This document shows positions 53,074 to 62,541 of a stretch of DNA of 64,000 nucleotides, in pieces. The notes under the pieces were generated by a model. The model was not told the origin of the DNA. It saw only the letters and a list, made by a program, of their open reading frames with translations, and ran no database searches. Every line of letters begins with the position of its first letter. Position 1 is the stretch's first letter. Source of the stretch: Aequorivita lipolytica (GTDB taxonomy: Bacteria > Bacteroidota > Bacteroidia > Flavobacteriales > Flavobacteriaceae). The translations under genes and the position numbers were made by a program. Location of the stretch: NCBI RefSeq assembly GCF_007997135.1, contig NZ_VORU01000012.1:1-64000 (forward strand), given 5' to 3'.

Positions 53074-53374
53074 GACGGATGGTGAGTTTTTTTATCATTT
53101 CAGGAGAAATTTCGCCTTGGTCGGCACCATAAGCATCAACAAGCAGACCTTTTCTCCCATCTTGGGTTTCAATCAAAAAAAGAATGGTATTGTCGCCAGG
53201 GTTGGTCATTCCTTCAAAGCGATAAAACTTAATGACGTCCAGTTCGCCGGCATTCCATTGCTTTTTAAGATTTTTAGATTCTATGCCTTCGCCCACCAGA
53301 TTGAAGTCTTCCGTAAAACCGTGTTTTTGTAAATCTGCAATGGCCACGGATAGTGATGAATATGAGTTTTTCAT
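53063..53374 (-). CDS. Small conserved Flavobacteriaceae protein (not a PRPP synthetase)
   Basis: 103 residues, soluble. Reads YSSLSVAIADLQKHGFTEDFNL, then YRFEGMTNPGDNTILFLIETQDG and LLVDAYGADQG. Relatives are often labelled phosphoribosylpyrophosphate synthetase in annotations, but it is a third of the needed length and has no PRPP loop. True role unknown. Cotranscribed with csaA. Confidence 0.75.
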   Translation of the reverse strand: MKNSYSSLSVAIADLQKHGFTEDFNLVGEGIESKNLKKQWNAGELDVIKFYRFEGMTNPGDNTILFLIETQDGRKGLLVDAYGADQGEISPEMIKKLTIRHDE

Positions 53375-53564
53375 AATAGTTGGTTTTAATTCTTAAAGTT
53401 AATGGAGATATTCTGCAACGGCAAAGTTTTATACATTCTTTAATAGAAGAGGTTTAAATGTTTAAGAGTTTAGATGTTGAGATGCATACATTTCAATTAC
53501 CCAATAACCACTCAAAAATTGTAACTTTATACCATAGTTTATAACAAATATAGAAAATAAGAAA

Positions 53565-54122
53565 ATGGCTAGAACAGAATCCAAAATGCTTCCATTGGGA
53601 ACCAAAGCGCCCGATTTTACACTTATTGATTCAGTTACCAACAACCCTGTTTCGCTAAAACACATTCGCGGTAAAAAAGGCACTGTGGTTATGTTTATTT
53701 GTAACCACTGCCCATTCGTGAAGCATGTGAATGAGGAACTTGTGCGCGTGTGCAACGATTATCGCGTTACTGGTTTTGGATTTGTAGCTATTAATAGTAA
53801 TGATGTAATAAACTATCCCGAAGATTCTCCTGCGGAAATGTGGCGTACTGCAAGAAAACATAACTACCCTTTTCCTTATTTATTTGATGAAACCCAAGAA
53901 GTGGCAAAAGCTTACGATGCGGCGTGCACTCCAGATTTCTATCTTTTTGATGAAGAATTAGAGCTTGTGTATCGCGGACAATTAGACAATTCGCGACCGG
54001 GGAATGGTATTCCTGTAAACGGACGTGATCTTCGTGAAGCCATGGACCTTATACTCAACAACAATCCCCAGCGAGAAGACCAAAAACCGAGTATTGGGTG
54101 TAACATTAAATGGAAAGATTGA
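53565..54122 (+). CDS. Thioredoxin-fold peroxiredoxin-like protein
   Basis: 185 residues, no signal peptide. AhpC/TSA-type fold: GTKAPDFTLIDSVTNNPVSL, VVMFICNHCPFVKHV with Cys46 and Cys49, then NYPFPYLFDETQEVAKAYDAACTPDFYLFD. The CNHCP site is typical of a cytosolic thioredoxin-like family (DUF-like, YneN relatives) common in Bacteroidota. Role in thiol or peroxide chemistry likely. Confidence 0.85.
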   Translation: MARTESKMLPLGTKAPDFTLIDSVTNNPVSLKHIRGKKGTVVMFICNHCPFVKHVNEELVRVCNDYRVTGFGFVAINSNDVINYPEDSPAEMWRTARKHNYPFPYLFDETQEVAKAYDAACTPDFYLFDEELELVYRGQLDNSRPGNGIPVNGRDLREAMDLILNNNPQREDQKPSIGCNIKWKD

Positions 54123-54123
54123 A

Positions 54124-54182
54124 TTCGGGATTTGTTAATTTGGAATTTGGGATTCGAATTATCAAATCCAAATCCCAAATTA
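54124..54182. terminator. Inverted repeat between convergent genes
   Basis: AATTTGGGATT (about 54144-54154) and AATCCCAAATT (about 54171-54182) form a long stem between the peroxiredoxin-like and DinB genes. Poor T run, so a terminator is only likely. Confidence 0.5.
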
Positions 54183-54187
54183 AAGTT

Positions 54188-54724
54188 TCACTTCCACCCT
54201 TCCCTATTTAGCAAGTTCTCAATATGTGCATAATGATGGTTGCTATGCCAGGCATAACTGCCAACTGTTTCTGCCAAAGTGTAATTACGATTTCTGGCTG
54301 GATGGTGAAACTCTTTCAACAATTGCTCTTGCGATAATCCTTTTATTAAATAAACCCATTTCGCGTGCAAGGCGATTATTGCCGTTAATGACAACTCAAT
54401 CGGCGCATTTTTGGCGTCAGTAGTTTCCGCCCAAGCTTTTTCGTCATAAGCCTTTATTGTTGGGATAGCTTCTGTCAATGCCCACTTAAAACGTGTATAT
54501 GCATTGTGATGGCTGTCATAAACGTGATGGATTGTTTGCCGCACCGTCCAACCTTCGGGTCTGTAGGGAGTCTTCAACTGGTTTTCTGAAAGGGTACTCA
54601 CCAAATTATTTAACCTATTCGGAAAATGTTCCAAAATGGAAATCCAAGCTTGCTGTATTTCGATAGTAATATTTGAAGGGCAATCGAATTTACCGATTGG
54701 GTATTTTAGTTTTTCAATTTCCAT
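54188..54724 (-). CDS. DinB/YfiT-like metal-dependent protein
   Basis: 178 residues. DinB four-helix fold with a YfiT-type opening LKYPIGKFDCPSNITIE, metal-binding His in GWTVRQTIHHVYDSHHNAYTRF, and C-terminal HHPARNRNYTL and SYAWHSNHHYAHIENLL. The three His of the DinB metal site are present. Related to bacillithiol S-transferases; the thiol used here is not known. Confidence 0.88.
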   Translation of the reverse strand: MEIEKLKYPIGKFDCPSNITIEIQQAWISILEHFPNRLNNLVSTLSENQLKTPYRPEGWTVRQTIHHVYDSHHNAYTRFKWALTEAIPTIKAYDEKAWAETTDAKNAPIELSLTAIIALHAKWVYLIKGLSQEQLLKEFHHPARNRNYTLAETVGSYAWHSNHHYAHIENLLNREGWK

Positions 54725-54826
54725 TAGTGAATTGGTGAGTAAGTGAGTCTGTGAATCAGTTAAATAAATAATATTCGTGAATTTAGAATTATAGCAAACT
54801 AATTCCTCATCGCTAATTCCTAATCC

Positions 54827-55759
54827 CTATTTCACATCCATCAATTCCACATCAAAAATCAGGGTAGCGCTTGGTGGAATAACCCCGCCAGCACCGCGCT
54901 CGCCATAGGCTAGGTGCGAAGGAATCACAAAACGGGCTTTGTCTCCAACCTGCAACAATTGGATACCTTCGTCCCAACCTTCAATTACGTTGCCCATTCC
55001 CAATGGAAAATCAATGGGTTGTTTTCTTTTATAGGAAGAATCAAACTCAGTTCCATCGGTTAATGCGCCTTTGTAATGTACGGAAACTGTCTTTCCCTTT
55101 TCAGCTTTTTTACCGCCGCCTTTTTGGATAATTTTATACAGAAGTCCGCTCTCGGTTCTATCAAAACCTTCTGAAACTTTTTTAAGATCTGCTTCTTCTT
55201 TTGCTCTTATTTTTTCAATTCGCTGTTCCCTTTCGCCTGTAAAACTTCTGAAAGCTTCTACCGCATTCCAATTTTTGGCTTCTTCGCCTACTCGGATTAT
55301 TTCAACTTTATTCATAGTATCGCCCTGTGCAACGCTATCAACTACGTCTTGTCCTTCCACTACATTTCCGAAAATTGTGTGCTTGTTGTCCAACCAAGGT
55401 GTTGCAACGTGAGTGATAAAAAACTGGCTTCCGTTACTTGCAGGTCCAGAATTAGCCATAGAAAGTACTCCCGGAGTATCGTGACGAAGGTCTTGGTGAA
55501 ATTCATCTTCAAAGTCGTAACCAGGTCCGCCGGAGCCTGTCCCTTTTGGGTCGCCGCCCTGAATCATAAAATCTGGAAGTACTCGGTGAAACTTCAACCC
55601 ATCGTAATAGGGCGTTCCTTGTAGTTTTGCTGCGTTTTCCAAATTGCCTTCAGCCAAGGCCACAAAGTTTCCAACCGTTCCCGGTGTTTTATCGTGTGTA
55701 AGTTTTATAAGGATTTCTCCTTTTTCAGTAGTTATTTTTGCGTAAATTCCGTCTTGCAT
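54827..55759 (-). CDS. Peptidyl-prolyl isomerase, cyclophilin-FKBP fusion
   Basis: 310 residues from [16 protein letters not shown] at 55759. The -7 box at 55783-55790 excludes the longer frame to 55840. Cyclophilin domain (about 1-160): [42 protein letters not shown]. Linker 160-210, then FKBP domain (about 215-310): [48 protein letters not shown]. Two unrelated prolyl isomerases in one chain; no signal peptide, so cytoplasmic. Confidence 0.92.
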   Translation of the reverse strand: MQDGIYAKITTEKGEILIKLTHDKTPGTVGNFVALAEGNLENAAKLQGTPYYDGLKFHRVLPDFMIQGGDPKGTGSGGPGYDFEDEFHQDLRHDTPGVLSMANSGPASNGSQFFITHVATPWLDNKHTIFGNVVEGQDVVDSVAQGDTMNKVEIIRVGEEAKNWNAVEAFRSFTGEREQRIEKIRAKEEADLKKVSEGFDRTESGLLYKIIQKGGGKKAEKGKTVSVHYKGALTDGTEFDSSYKRKQPIDFPLGMGNVIEGWDEGIQLLQVGDKARFVIPSHLAYGERGAGGVIPPSATLIFDVELMDVK

Positions 55760-55782
55760 TTTTTTATTTTTTAAATTAAAAG

Positions 55783-55790
55783 CAAAGGTA
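55783..55790 (-). promoter_or_regulatory. -7 box of the cyclophilin-FKBP gene
   Basis: TACCTTTG (minus) fits TAnnTTTG, 24 bases before ATG 55759. Upstream lies an ATTCTGAATTCAGAAT palindrome repeated twice (55795-55826). This position decides the start codon of the gene. Confidence 0.5.
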
Positions 55791-55903
55791 CTTAATTCTG
55801 AATTCAGAATTCTGAATTCAGAATTGAAAAAATGTAACAAATCCCAAACCCATTCGTCAAATAAACAACCATCCCGATGGTTTTCGGGACCAAAAACAAC
55901 TGC

Positions 55904-56800
55904 GTGGAAAATATTCTCACAATAAACAACCTCACCAAGAAATTCGGCTTGCTAACCGCCGTCGATAACCTTTCATTTACCATTGAGAAAGGCAACGTTT
56001 ACGGCATCCTCGGCCCAAATGGCAGTGGTAAAAGCACCACCTTGGGCATTGTGCTGAACGTGGTAAACAAAACTGCTGGCGATTTCCAATGGTTTAACGG
56101 CCAAATTGATACGCATAACGCTTTAAAAAAAGTAGGTGCCATTATTGAACGACCTAACTTTTACCCATATATGTCGGCATTTCAAAACCTGCAATTGGTC
56201 TGTAAAATAAAAGAGGTTTCCGAAGAAAAGATTACCGAGAAATTGCAGCTCGTTGGATTGATTGAGAGAAAAGACAGCAAATTCAGCACCTTTTCCTTGG
56301 GAATGAAACAACGTTTGGCAATTGCTTCTGCATTACTGAATGATCCTGAAATTTTAATTCTCGATGAACCAACCAACGGACTCGACCCGCAGGGCATCCA
56401 CCAAATTCGAGAAATAATTAAAACGATAGCTTCACAGGGAACCACCATTTTGCTGGCTTCGCATTTGCTGGATGAAGTGGAAAAGGTCTGTACGCATGTG
56501 GTTATACTTCGGAAAGGCGTAAGCCTTTATTCCGGAAGTGTGGAGGCGATGAACGCCAGCCATGGTTTCTTGACGATGCAGAGCGACAATATGAAAATGC
56601 TTCAAAATGCTTTGGAAGGAAATCCCGCTTTTGGAACGGTAAAACGTGAAGGAGATTATCTAATTGTTTACCTAAACCAGCCAATGGATGCTGCAGAAGT
56701 AAACAAGCTTCTTTTTGAAAAAGGCATCACCCTTTCGCACCTTGTAAAACGTAAGGAAAGCCTTGAAGAACAATTTCTGGAACTTACAAAACAAAACTAA
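55904..56800 (+). CDS. ABC transporter ATPase
   Basis: 298 residues from GTG 55904 ([15 protein letters not shown]); an upstream ATG at 55877 (MVFGTKNNC) is possible. Walker [11 protein letters not shown]-loop near [17 protein letters not shown], signature [11 protein letters not shown], Walker [16 protein letters not shown], switch His in [14 protein letters not shown]. The last 80 residues are the usual accessory tail of CcmA-type ATPases. Pairs with the permease gene starting six bases later. Confidence 0.92.
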   Translation: MENILTINNLTKKFGLLTAVDNLSFTIEKGNVYGILGPNGSGKSTTLGIVLNVVNKTAGDFQWFNGQIDTHNALKKVGAIIERPNFYPYMSAFQNLQLVCKIKEVSEEKITEKLQLVGLIERKDSKFSTFSLGMKQRLAIASALLNDPEILILDEPTNGLDPQGIHQIREIIKTIASQGTTILLASHLLDEVEKVCTHVVILRKGVSLYSGSVEAMNASHGFLTMQSDNMKMLQNALEGNPAFGTVKREGDYLIVYLNQPMDAAEVNKLLFEKGITLSHLVKRKESLEEQFLELTKQN

Positions 56801-56805
56801 CCACA

Positions 56806-57642
56806 ATGCTACGATTATTAAATATAGAACTTCAGAAATTACGCTATAACCGTGCAGCTAAGGTTATTTCCATCATATATTTTGTGCTCATCACCTTTAT
56901 TGCTTTAATTGCTTCCATTGAATTCAACTTTGGTGATTTTCACTTTCGTGTTGCCGATCAAGGAATTTTCAACTTCCCTTATATCTGGCATTTCAATACC
57001 TATGTGGCAGCAATCCTGAAATTGTTTTTGGCTATTGTGATTGTTTCGATGATGAGCAATGAATACAGCTATAGAACCTTAAAACAAAACTTAATTGACG
57101 GGCTCAGCAAAAAGGAATTTGTAATATCAAAATTCCTTACAGTATTACTTTTTGCGGGAATTTCCACAGTATTTATCTTTTTAGTATCTCTAATTTTAGG
57201 CTTAAGTTTTTCAGACTATAATGAACTAACCATCATTTTTAGCGGTATGGAATACATAGGCGCTTATTTCATAAAACTGGTTGCATTTTTCTCTTTCTGC
57301 CTTTTTCTTGGCGTTTTGGTGAAGCGTTCTGCCTTTGCCCTTGGCTTTTTAATTGTTTGGCAAATCGTGGAATGGTTATTTTACGGTTTGATGAAATGGC
57401 AATTTTTTAAAGACACAGAAATAGCCGACAATGTTTCACAGTTCTTTCCGCTCAATGCTATGGCAAACCTCATCAAAGAACCATTGAGCCGTTTGGGAGC
57501 CATTCAGTCTGCAGCCAATCAGCTGGGTGAAAATTTCACGAAAGACTATCATGTAACTTGGCTCAATGTATTGATTGTTTTAGTCTGGACAGCACTATTC
57601 ATATACTGGTCGTACGCAATTCTGAAGAAAAGAGACCTTTAA
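56806..57642 (+). CDS. ABC-2 type transporter permease
   Basis: 278 residues. Six helices (about 20-40, 65-90, 108-132, 150-172, 180-202, 250-270). The MMSNEYSYRTLKQNLIDGLSKKEFVISK loop between helices 2 and 3 is typical of ABC-2 permeases. With the preceding ATPase it would form an exporter or a T9SS-related gliding-type system; substrate not readable. Confidence 0.88.
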   Translation: MLRLLNIELQKLRYNRAAKVISIIYFVLITFIALIASIEFNFGDFHFRVADQGIFNFPYIWHFNTYVAAILKLFLAIVIVSMMSNEYSYRTLKQNLIDGLSKKEFVISKFLTVLLFAGISTVFIFLVSLILGLSFSDYNELTIIFSGMEYIGAYFIKLVAFFSFCLFLGVLVKRSAFALGFLIVWQIVEWLFYGLMKWQFFKDTEIADNVSQFFPLNAMANLIKEPLSRLGAIQSAANQLGENFTKDYHVTWLNVLIVLVWTALFIYWSYAILKKRDL

Positions 57643-57666
57643 AAAACACTGTGCGCCGTTGATATT

Positions 57667-60132
57667 TTGTCTATATTTAGCAAGCAATCAACCTTAATTT
57701 TACTTTTGAAGCCTTTTCTTTTTATAATATGTTTGTTACTATCAGGTGCAGTCCTTTCTCAGGATATTTCACTGTACAAGCAATTTAATGGCCATTTCGA
57801 TTATACAGCTTTTGGAAATACACTTAACACTGAAGAAAACGGTCAAGGCGGGCAATGTTTTATACTGACCAGCAGTAGTGCAGATTTTCAACTGCAACCA
57901 AACCAAGAAGTGGTGGCAGCCTATCTGTATTGGGCAGGTTCTGGGCCGGGCGATTTCAATGTTACCTTTAACCAAATTCCCATAACTGCCGAACGGACCT
58001 TTAATGTGTTCTTTACCAGTGGCGGCAATGAATATATTTATTTTGCCGCATTCGCAGATGTCACTCAACAAATTCAAACCAGTGGCAATGGAAACTACAC
58101 CCTTGCGGACTTGGACCTTACGCTTGTAATTCCCGCTTATTGCAGTCCACCGGGCACGGGCACCAATTTTGGCGGCTGGGCGGTAGCGGTGGTTTATGAG
58201 GATGATTCGCTGCCAAACAACCAAGTGAATATTTTTGATGGTTTGGAAAGTGTTTCGCAAACCAACCAAACCTTGAACATTACCTTAGATAATTTAATGG
58301 TTTTGGACACGCAGGGCGCCAAGATTGGTTTTTTGGCTTGGGAAGGGGACAGAGGAATCGCGGTAAATGAAACACTTCGCATTAATGGAAATATTCTTAG
58401 CAATCCGCCGCTTAACCCTGCAGATAATGCTTTTAACGGCACCAACAGCTTTACAGGCAGCGATGTGCTCTACAATATGGATATTGACGTGTATCCTATT
58501 TCAAACTATTTAAATCCGGGTGATACTTCGGCAACCATTCAACTAACCAGCGGGCAGGATTTTGTTATGGTGAATAATATTATCACCGTATTAAACACCG
58601 AACTGCCCGATGCAACCATTTCCATAGACAACAAAATTGGGGGTACTGAATGTGGCAATCGTGAACTTACGATAGACTACACGGTTTATAATTTGAATAG
58701 CACCGATATTTTACCAGCGGGAACGCCAATTGCTTTTTATGCTGATGAAACTTTGGTGGCGCAAAGTGAAACCCTTGGCGTTATTCCAATTGACGGACAG
58801 GAAAGCGGAACCATAACTTTCACTGTTCTCAACAATATTGAAGCAGATTTTATTCTGAGAGCCGTTGTTGACGATACTGGGAACGGTACTGGAATTGTGC
58901 AAGAGACAAACGAAGAAAACAACGAAGATGAAACGCCTATTCATTTGCTTGTAAATCCAATAATCACAGGACTTCAAAATCTTGAAACCTGCGATGTTAT
59001 TGGCGAGGAATTTTTTGATTTAACGGAAGCAACTTCACAAATAGACCCGATTTATGAGTTAAGTTTTCACCTTTCGGAAGCAGACGCGCAGAACAATATA
59101 AACCCAATTCCCAACCCAGAAACTTTTCAAAATACCGAAAACCCGCAAACCATTTACATCCGCGTTTCTAACCCGGATTGTTTTCTTATTGACAGTTTTA
59201 CGGTGGAAGTGCTCCCCTGCCCCTTGCCGGATGCATCGATTGAACTTCCTGAAATTTCTGCGTGTCGCGACAGGGCGCTGCTATTACCTTTTACGGTTTA
59301 TAATTTGGAAGCGACCGCGCCTCTGCCAGCCAATACCTCGATAGCCTTTTATAATGATGGGGCTTTGCTTGGGCTTTCGCAAACACAACAAACTATTTCT
59401 ATTGGCAATAGTGAAAATGGCGCAGTGGAACTTCGATTGCCCGACATTTTACCCGATACATTTACAATTACTGCCGTGGTAGATGATGACGGCAACGGCA
59501 ATGGCGCGGTGGAAGAGCTTCGGGAGGATAATAACAGTTTTACACAGACCATTTCTTTTGAAAGCATTCCCGCTATTCCCATTTTACCAAATCTGTTGGA
59601 ATGTGATAAAGGTTTTGACACGGCTATTTTCGATTTAACTCTACAAGATGATTTAATTCGCACCGGACCGGACGATGTGGTGCAGTATTTCACTACTATG
59701 GAAAATGCTATGGAAAACACTAACCCCATCAGCAATCCAACTGATTACCAAAACGGTAGCGATCCGCAAACCATTTATGTTCGATTAGAAAACGAAATCT
59801 GTTTTGCCACCGCATCCTTTTTATTGACCACGGAAAACTGTGCGCCCTTTATTCCCCAAGGTTTTTCGTCCAATGGCGATGGCATAAACGACACTTTTGA
59901 AATAAGCAACCTGCTTAATATTTATGAAAATTTTGAACTGAATATCTACACCCGCAACGGTAATTTGATACACACCGCCCACAACGCAGATGGTTTTTGG
60001 GATGGCGTGGCGACAAAAGGGCTTCTTTTTACGGGAAACACTGTACCGGTGGGAACCTATTATTACGTTTTGGTTTTGAACGACCCTAAATATCCCGATG
60101 CTTTTATTGGGTGGGTTTATGTGAATTATTAA
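57667..60132 (+). CDS. Large T9SS-secreted protein with repeated CARDB-like modules
   Basis: 821 residues, TTG start. Signal peptide (FLFIICLLLSGAVLSQ). An N-terminal domain (32-300, DISLYKQFNGHFDYTAFGNT) is followed by two tandem units of about 200 residues: 310-505 and 510-715. Each is a CARDB-like module (NRELTIDYTVYNLNST; RALLLPFTVYNLEAT) plus a smaller domain (DPQTIYVRL-type ends). The C-terminus (725-821) is the type IX secretion type B sorting domain: IPQGFSSNGDGINDTFEI, then FELNIYTRNGNLI and VPVGTYYYVLVLND. A surface or released protein; ligand unknown. Confidence 0.9.
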   Translation: MSIFSKQSTLILLLKPFLFIICLLLSGAVLSQDISLYKQFNGHFDYTAFGNTLNTEENGQGGQCFILTSSSADFQLQPNQEVVAAYLYWAGSGPGDFNVTFNQIPITAERTFNVFFTSGGNEYIYFAAFADVTQQIQTSGNGNYTLADLDLTLVIPAYCSPPGTGTNFGGWAVAVVYEDDSLPNNQVNIFDGLESVSQTNQTLNITLDNLMVLDTQGAKIGFLAWEGDRGIAVNETLRINGNILSNPPLNPADNAFNGTNSFTGSDVLYNMDIDVYPISNYLNPGDTSATIQLTSGQDFVMVNNIITVLNTELPDATISIDNKIGGTECGNRELTIDYTVYNLNSTDILPAGTPIAFYADETLVAQSETLGVIPIDGQESGTITFTVLNNIEADFILRAVVDDTGNGTGIVQETNEENNEDETPIHLLVNPIITGLQNLETCDVIGEEFFDLTEATSQIDPIYELSFHLSEADAQNNINPIPNPETFQNTENPQTIYIRVSNPDCFLIDSFTVEVLPCPLPDASIELPEISACRDRALLLPFTVYNLEATAPLPANTSIAFYNDGALLGLSQTQQTISIGNSENGAVELRLPDILPDTFTITAVVDDDGNGNGAVEELREDNNSFTQTISFESIPAIPILPNLLECDKGFDTAIFDLTLQDDLIRTGPDDVVQYFTTMENAMENTNPISNPTDYQNGSDPQTIYVRLENEICFATASFLLTTENCAPFIPQGFSSNGDGINDTFEISNLLNIYENFELNIYTRNGNLIHTAHNADGFWDGVATKGLLFTGNTVPVGTYYYVLVLNDPKYPDAFIGWVYVNY

Positions 60133-60176
60133 TTGTTTAATAATATTATTTTTGAAATAAATTCTGGGGAAATATG

Positions 60177-60474
60177 CTGTACCTAACGGCACAGAAAACA
60201 TCACATCAAACATTAAGCTAACGAGATGTTGTCCCTAACGGGACATGGCGCTGGTGAACGAAAACAATCATTCAATCCCCGTGCCGTCAGGTACGAAATA
60301 ACGATAGAAGACAATCGAAAACCAAAAAAATGTCCCGTTAGGGATATAATATCGGTAAAACAAAACAACAATCAAACGTCCCGTTAGGGACAACATATCG
60401 GTAAAAAAAAACAATTAAATGTCCCGTTATGTACTACATATCGGTAAAAAAATCAGCCGTGCCGTTAGGTACGT
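60177..60474. repeat. Array of seven short palindromic repeats
   Basis: Units at 60177-60193, 60228-60246, 60279-60295, 60330-60347, 60377-60395, 60420-60437 and 60457-60474. Cores are GTCCCGTTAGGGAC or its reverse, and GTACCTAACGGCAC or its reverse. Units 4-6 are each followed by a conserved ATATCGGTAAAA. Spacing runs from about 37 to 50 bases. Units alternate in orientation and in the two sequence types. This is REP-like rather than CRISPR: the spacers are AT-rich, not unique 30-mers, and no cas gene is near. No REP-type transposase is in the window. Confidence 0.7.
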
Positions 60475-60555
60475 AATATGTGGAAAAAAGAAAGAGCGCT
60501 CTCGCGCCCTTCCCTTCAAAAAAACCAAACCACCTCATAAAATCATAGTTCAGAG

Positions 60556-62424
60556 TTATTTGCTGCTTTTTACCAAGCGGATAAACTCTGCACGGTAACC
60601 ATCATTATCGCTTCCCTTGCCTGCTTCGGCCAAGGCAATTACGTCTTCTTTCTTTTTGGTATTTATGAAATCAGAGTTGCGAAGTTGCATTCCAAAAAGT
60701 GCAACGGCTGCTGAAAACTTTAAGTCTTCTGAAGCACTTTCCATGGAACTGTTTTCATCTTTTACTGTTTTTACTATCAGCTTGCTTACATCGCCATCGG
60801 GTTCCTTGTAGCGAAATTTTACGGTGAGCATTTCATCTGTATAGTTCTGGCTGGTTTGTTTGGTATATTTCAAGTTGTCAATATCTTTCAAATATTTGCT
60901 CTTTACTCCCACGGGAATTATTTCATATAAAGCTGTAACAGTGTGGCCACTGCCAAGTTCGCCTGCATCTTTGGTATCGTCTTTAAAATCTTCATCGTTT
61001 AGCAAACGGTTTTCGTAACCAATCAAACGGTAGGCCTGTACTTTTGCAGGGTTGAATTCCACTTGAATTTTTACGTCTTTTGCAATGGTATAGAGCGTTC
61101 CAAAGAATTCTGTACCCAATACTTTCTGTGCTTCCTGCATAGTGTCTATATAGGCGTGGTTACCGTTGCCTTTGTTTGCTAGAGTTTCCAATTTGCTGTC
61201 TTTATAATTGCCCATCCCGAAACCTAAACAGGTTAGGAACACGCCGCTTTTACGTTTTTCCTCAATAAGGTCTTCCATAGAACGATCGCTGGAAGCCCCT
61301 ACGTTGAAGTCGCCATCTGTTGCAAGAATCACTCGGTTATTACCTCCTTTGCTGAAATTTTCAGCTGCAACTTTATACGCCAATTCAATACCAGCACCTC
61401 CTGCGGTAGAACCGCCGGCACTTAAGTTTTCAATAGCATTTCGAATTAATTGCTTCTCTGCGCCAGAAGTGGGAGGCAGCACTAAACCAGCCGCACCTGC
61501 ATACACCACGATAGAAACTTTATCTTTTTCTCTTAACCTGTCCACTAAAACATTTAGTGCAGCTTTCAGCAAAGGCAATTTGTTTGGATCATTCATAGAG
61601 CCGGAGACATCCAACAGGAAAACCAGGTTTGATGGCGGCACGTTATTCAAGGAAATATCTTTTCCCTTTAAACCAATCCTTACCAATTTGGCATCTTGGT
61701 TCCACGGTGAGTTTACTATGTCTGCAGTAATTGAAAATGGATCTTTGCCTTTTGGTTGTGGATAGTTGTATGCAAAATAATTTACCATTTCCTCAATTTT
61801 CACTGCATCTTCTGGCACTTTCTGCCCATTGTTTAGCATACGGCGAATGTTGCTATAACCTGCTTTATCAACATCAATAGAAAAAGTGGAGAGCGGTGCT
61901 GTGCCTACACTTTTAAAAATGTTTTCTTCAATGCGGCCGTAGGATTCGTTATCGGAAACGCGGTTATTATTTTCATAACTTCTTGAGCCGGATAAAGAGG
62001 CTGCCCCTCTAATATGAACGCCCGAGGCTTTTCCTTGCAGAGCTTTATCTGCTGAATTAATTGGAGCAACGGCAAATCCCAAAGATTTCTTTTCTCTACT
62101 TATTCCGTAGCCAGTAACAACAACTTCTTCCAAGGCAGAACTACCCTCTAAACTTACATTTATTTCCCCAGCCTTTTTAACCTTAACTTCTTTGGTGTTG
62201 AAACCAACATAGGAAAAGGTCAAGTATTGCCCGATTTGCGCATTAATACTATACTTACCATTAAAATCCGTTTGGGTGCCTGTGCTAGTTTTTTTAACAA
62301 TAACATTTGCCCCCGGCAACGGAAGCCCGGTATCGTCAGTTACTGTGCCAGTGATGGTTACTGTTTGAGCATAAAGCTGGAAACCCAGCAATGCTGCTGC
62401 TAAAAATGTGAATAGTGTTTTCAT
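60556..62424 (-). CDS. VWA protein with regulatory and plug-like N-terminus (YfbK-like)
   Basis: 622 residues from MKTLFTFLAAALLGFQLYAQ at 62424 (signal peptide); an in-frame start at 62487 adds only non-signal residues. A carboxypeptidase-like regulatory domain (about 22-105, ITGTVTDDTGLPLPGANVIVKK) leads into a short TonB-plug-like piece (EEVVVTGYGISREKKSLGFA). Then comes the YfbK-type N-region (YNNIRRMLNNG-like, VNYFAYNYPQP) and a VWA domain with MIDAS VFLLDVSGSMND and ATDGDFNVG. The C-terminal part (480-622) is the DUF3520-like domain. Cell-envelope adhesion or assembly role. Confidence 0.9.
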   Translation of the reverse strand: MKTLFTFLAAALLGFQLYAQTVTITGTVTDDTGLPLPGANVIVKKTSTGTQTDFNGKYSINAQIGQYLTFSYVGFNTKEVKVKKAGEINVSLEGSSALEEVVVTGYGISREKKSLGFAVAPINSADKALQGKASGVHIRGAASLSGSRSYENNNRVSDNESYGRIEENIFKSVGTAPLSTFSIDVDKAGYSNIRRMLNNGQKVPEDAVKIEEMVNYFAYNYPQPKGKDPFSITADIVNSPWNQDAKLVRIGLKGKDISLNNVPPSNLVFLLDVSGSMNDPNKLPLLKAALNVLVDRLREKDKVSIVVYAGAAGLVLPPTSGAEKQLIRNAIENLSAGGSTAGGAGIELAYKVAAENFSKGGNNRVILATDGDFNVGASSDRSMEDLIEEKRKSGVFLTCLGFGMGNYKDSKLETLANKGNGNHAYIDTMQEAQKVLGTEFFGTLYTIAKDVKIQVEFNPAKVQAYRLIGYENRLLNDEDFKDDTKDAGELGSGHTVTALYEIIPVGVKSKYLKDIDNLKYTKQTSQNYTDEMLTVKFRYKEPDGDVSKLIVKTVKDENSSMESASEDLKFSAAVALFGMQLRNSDFINTKKKEDVIALAEAGKGSDNDGYRAEFIRLVKSSK

Positions 62425-62541
62425 AATGTGTGGTTTTTGTGTTAAACTTGAAGTAAAACTACCACACATAAGCGCGCTGTAAAACAAGGAATGAGGGAAC
62501 AGAGGGTTTGGATGAGGGAAAGGTGGTATCGCAATAACGTA

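Noticed and set aside
53063..53374. Phosphoribosylpyrophosphate synthetase
   Set aside because: 103 residues, no PRPP-binding or ATP-binding motifs; the label used for relatives is probably an annotation error.
60177..60474. CRISPR array
   Set aside because: Repeats are short palindromes in both orientations with AT-rich, partly repeated spacers of uneven length; no cas genes.
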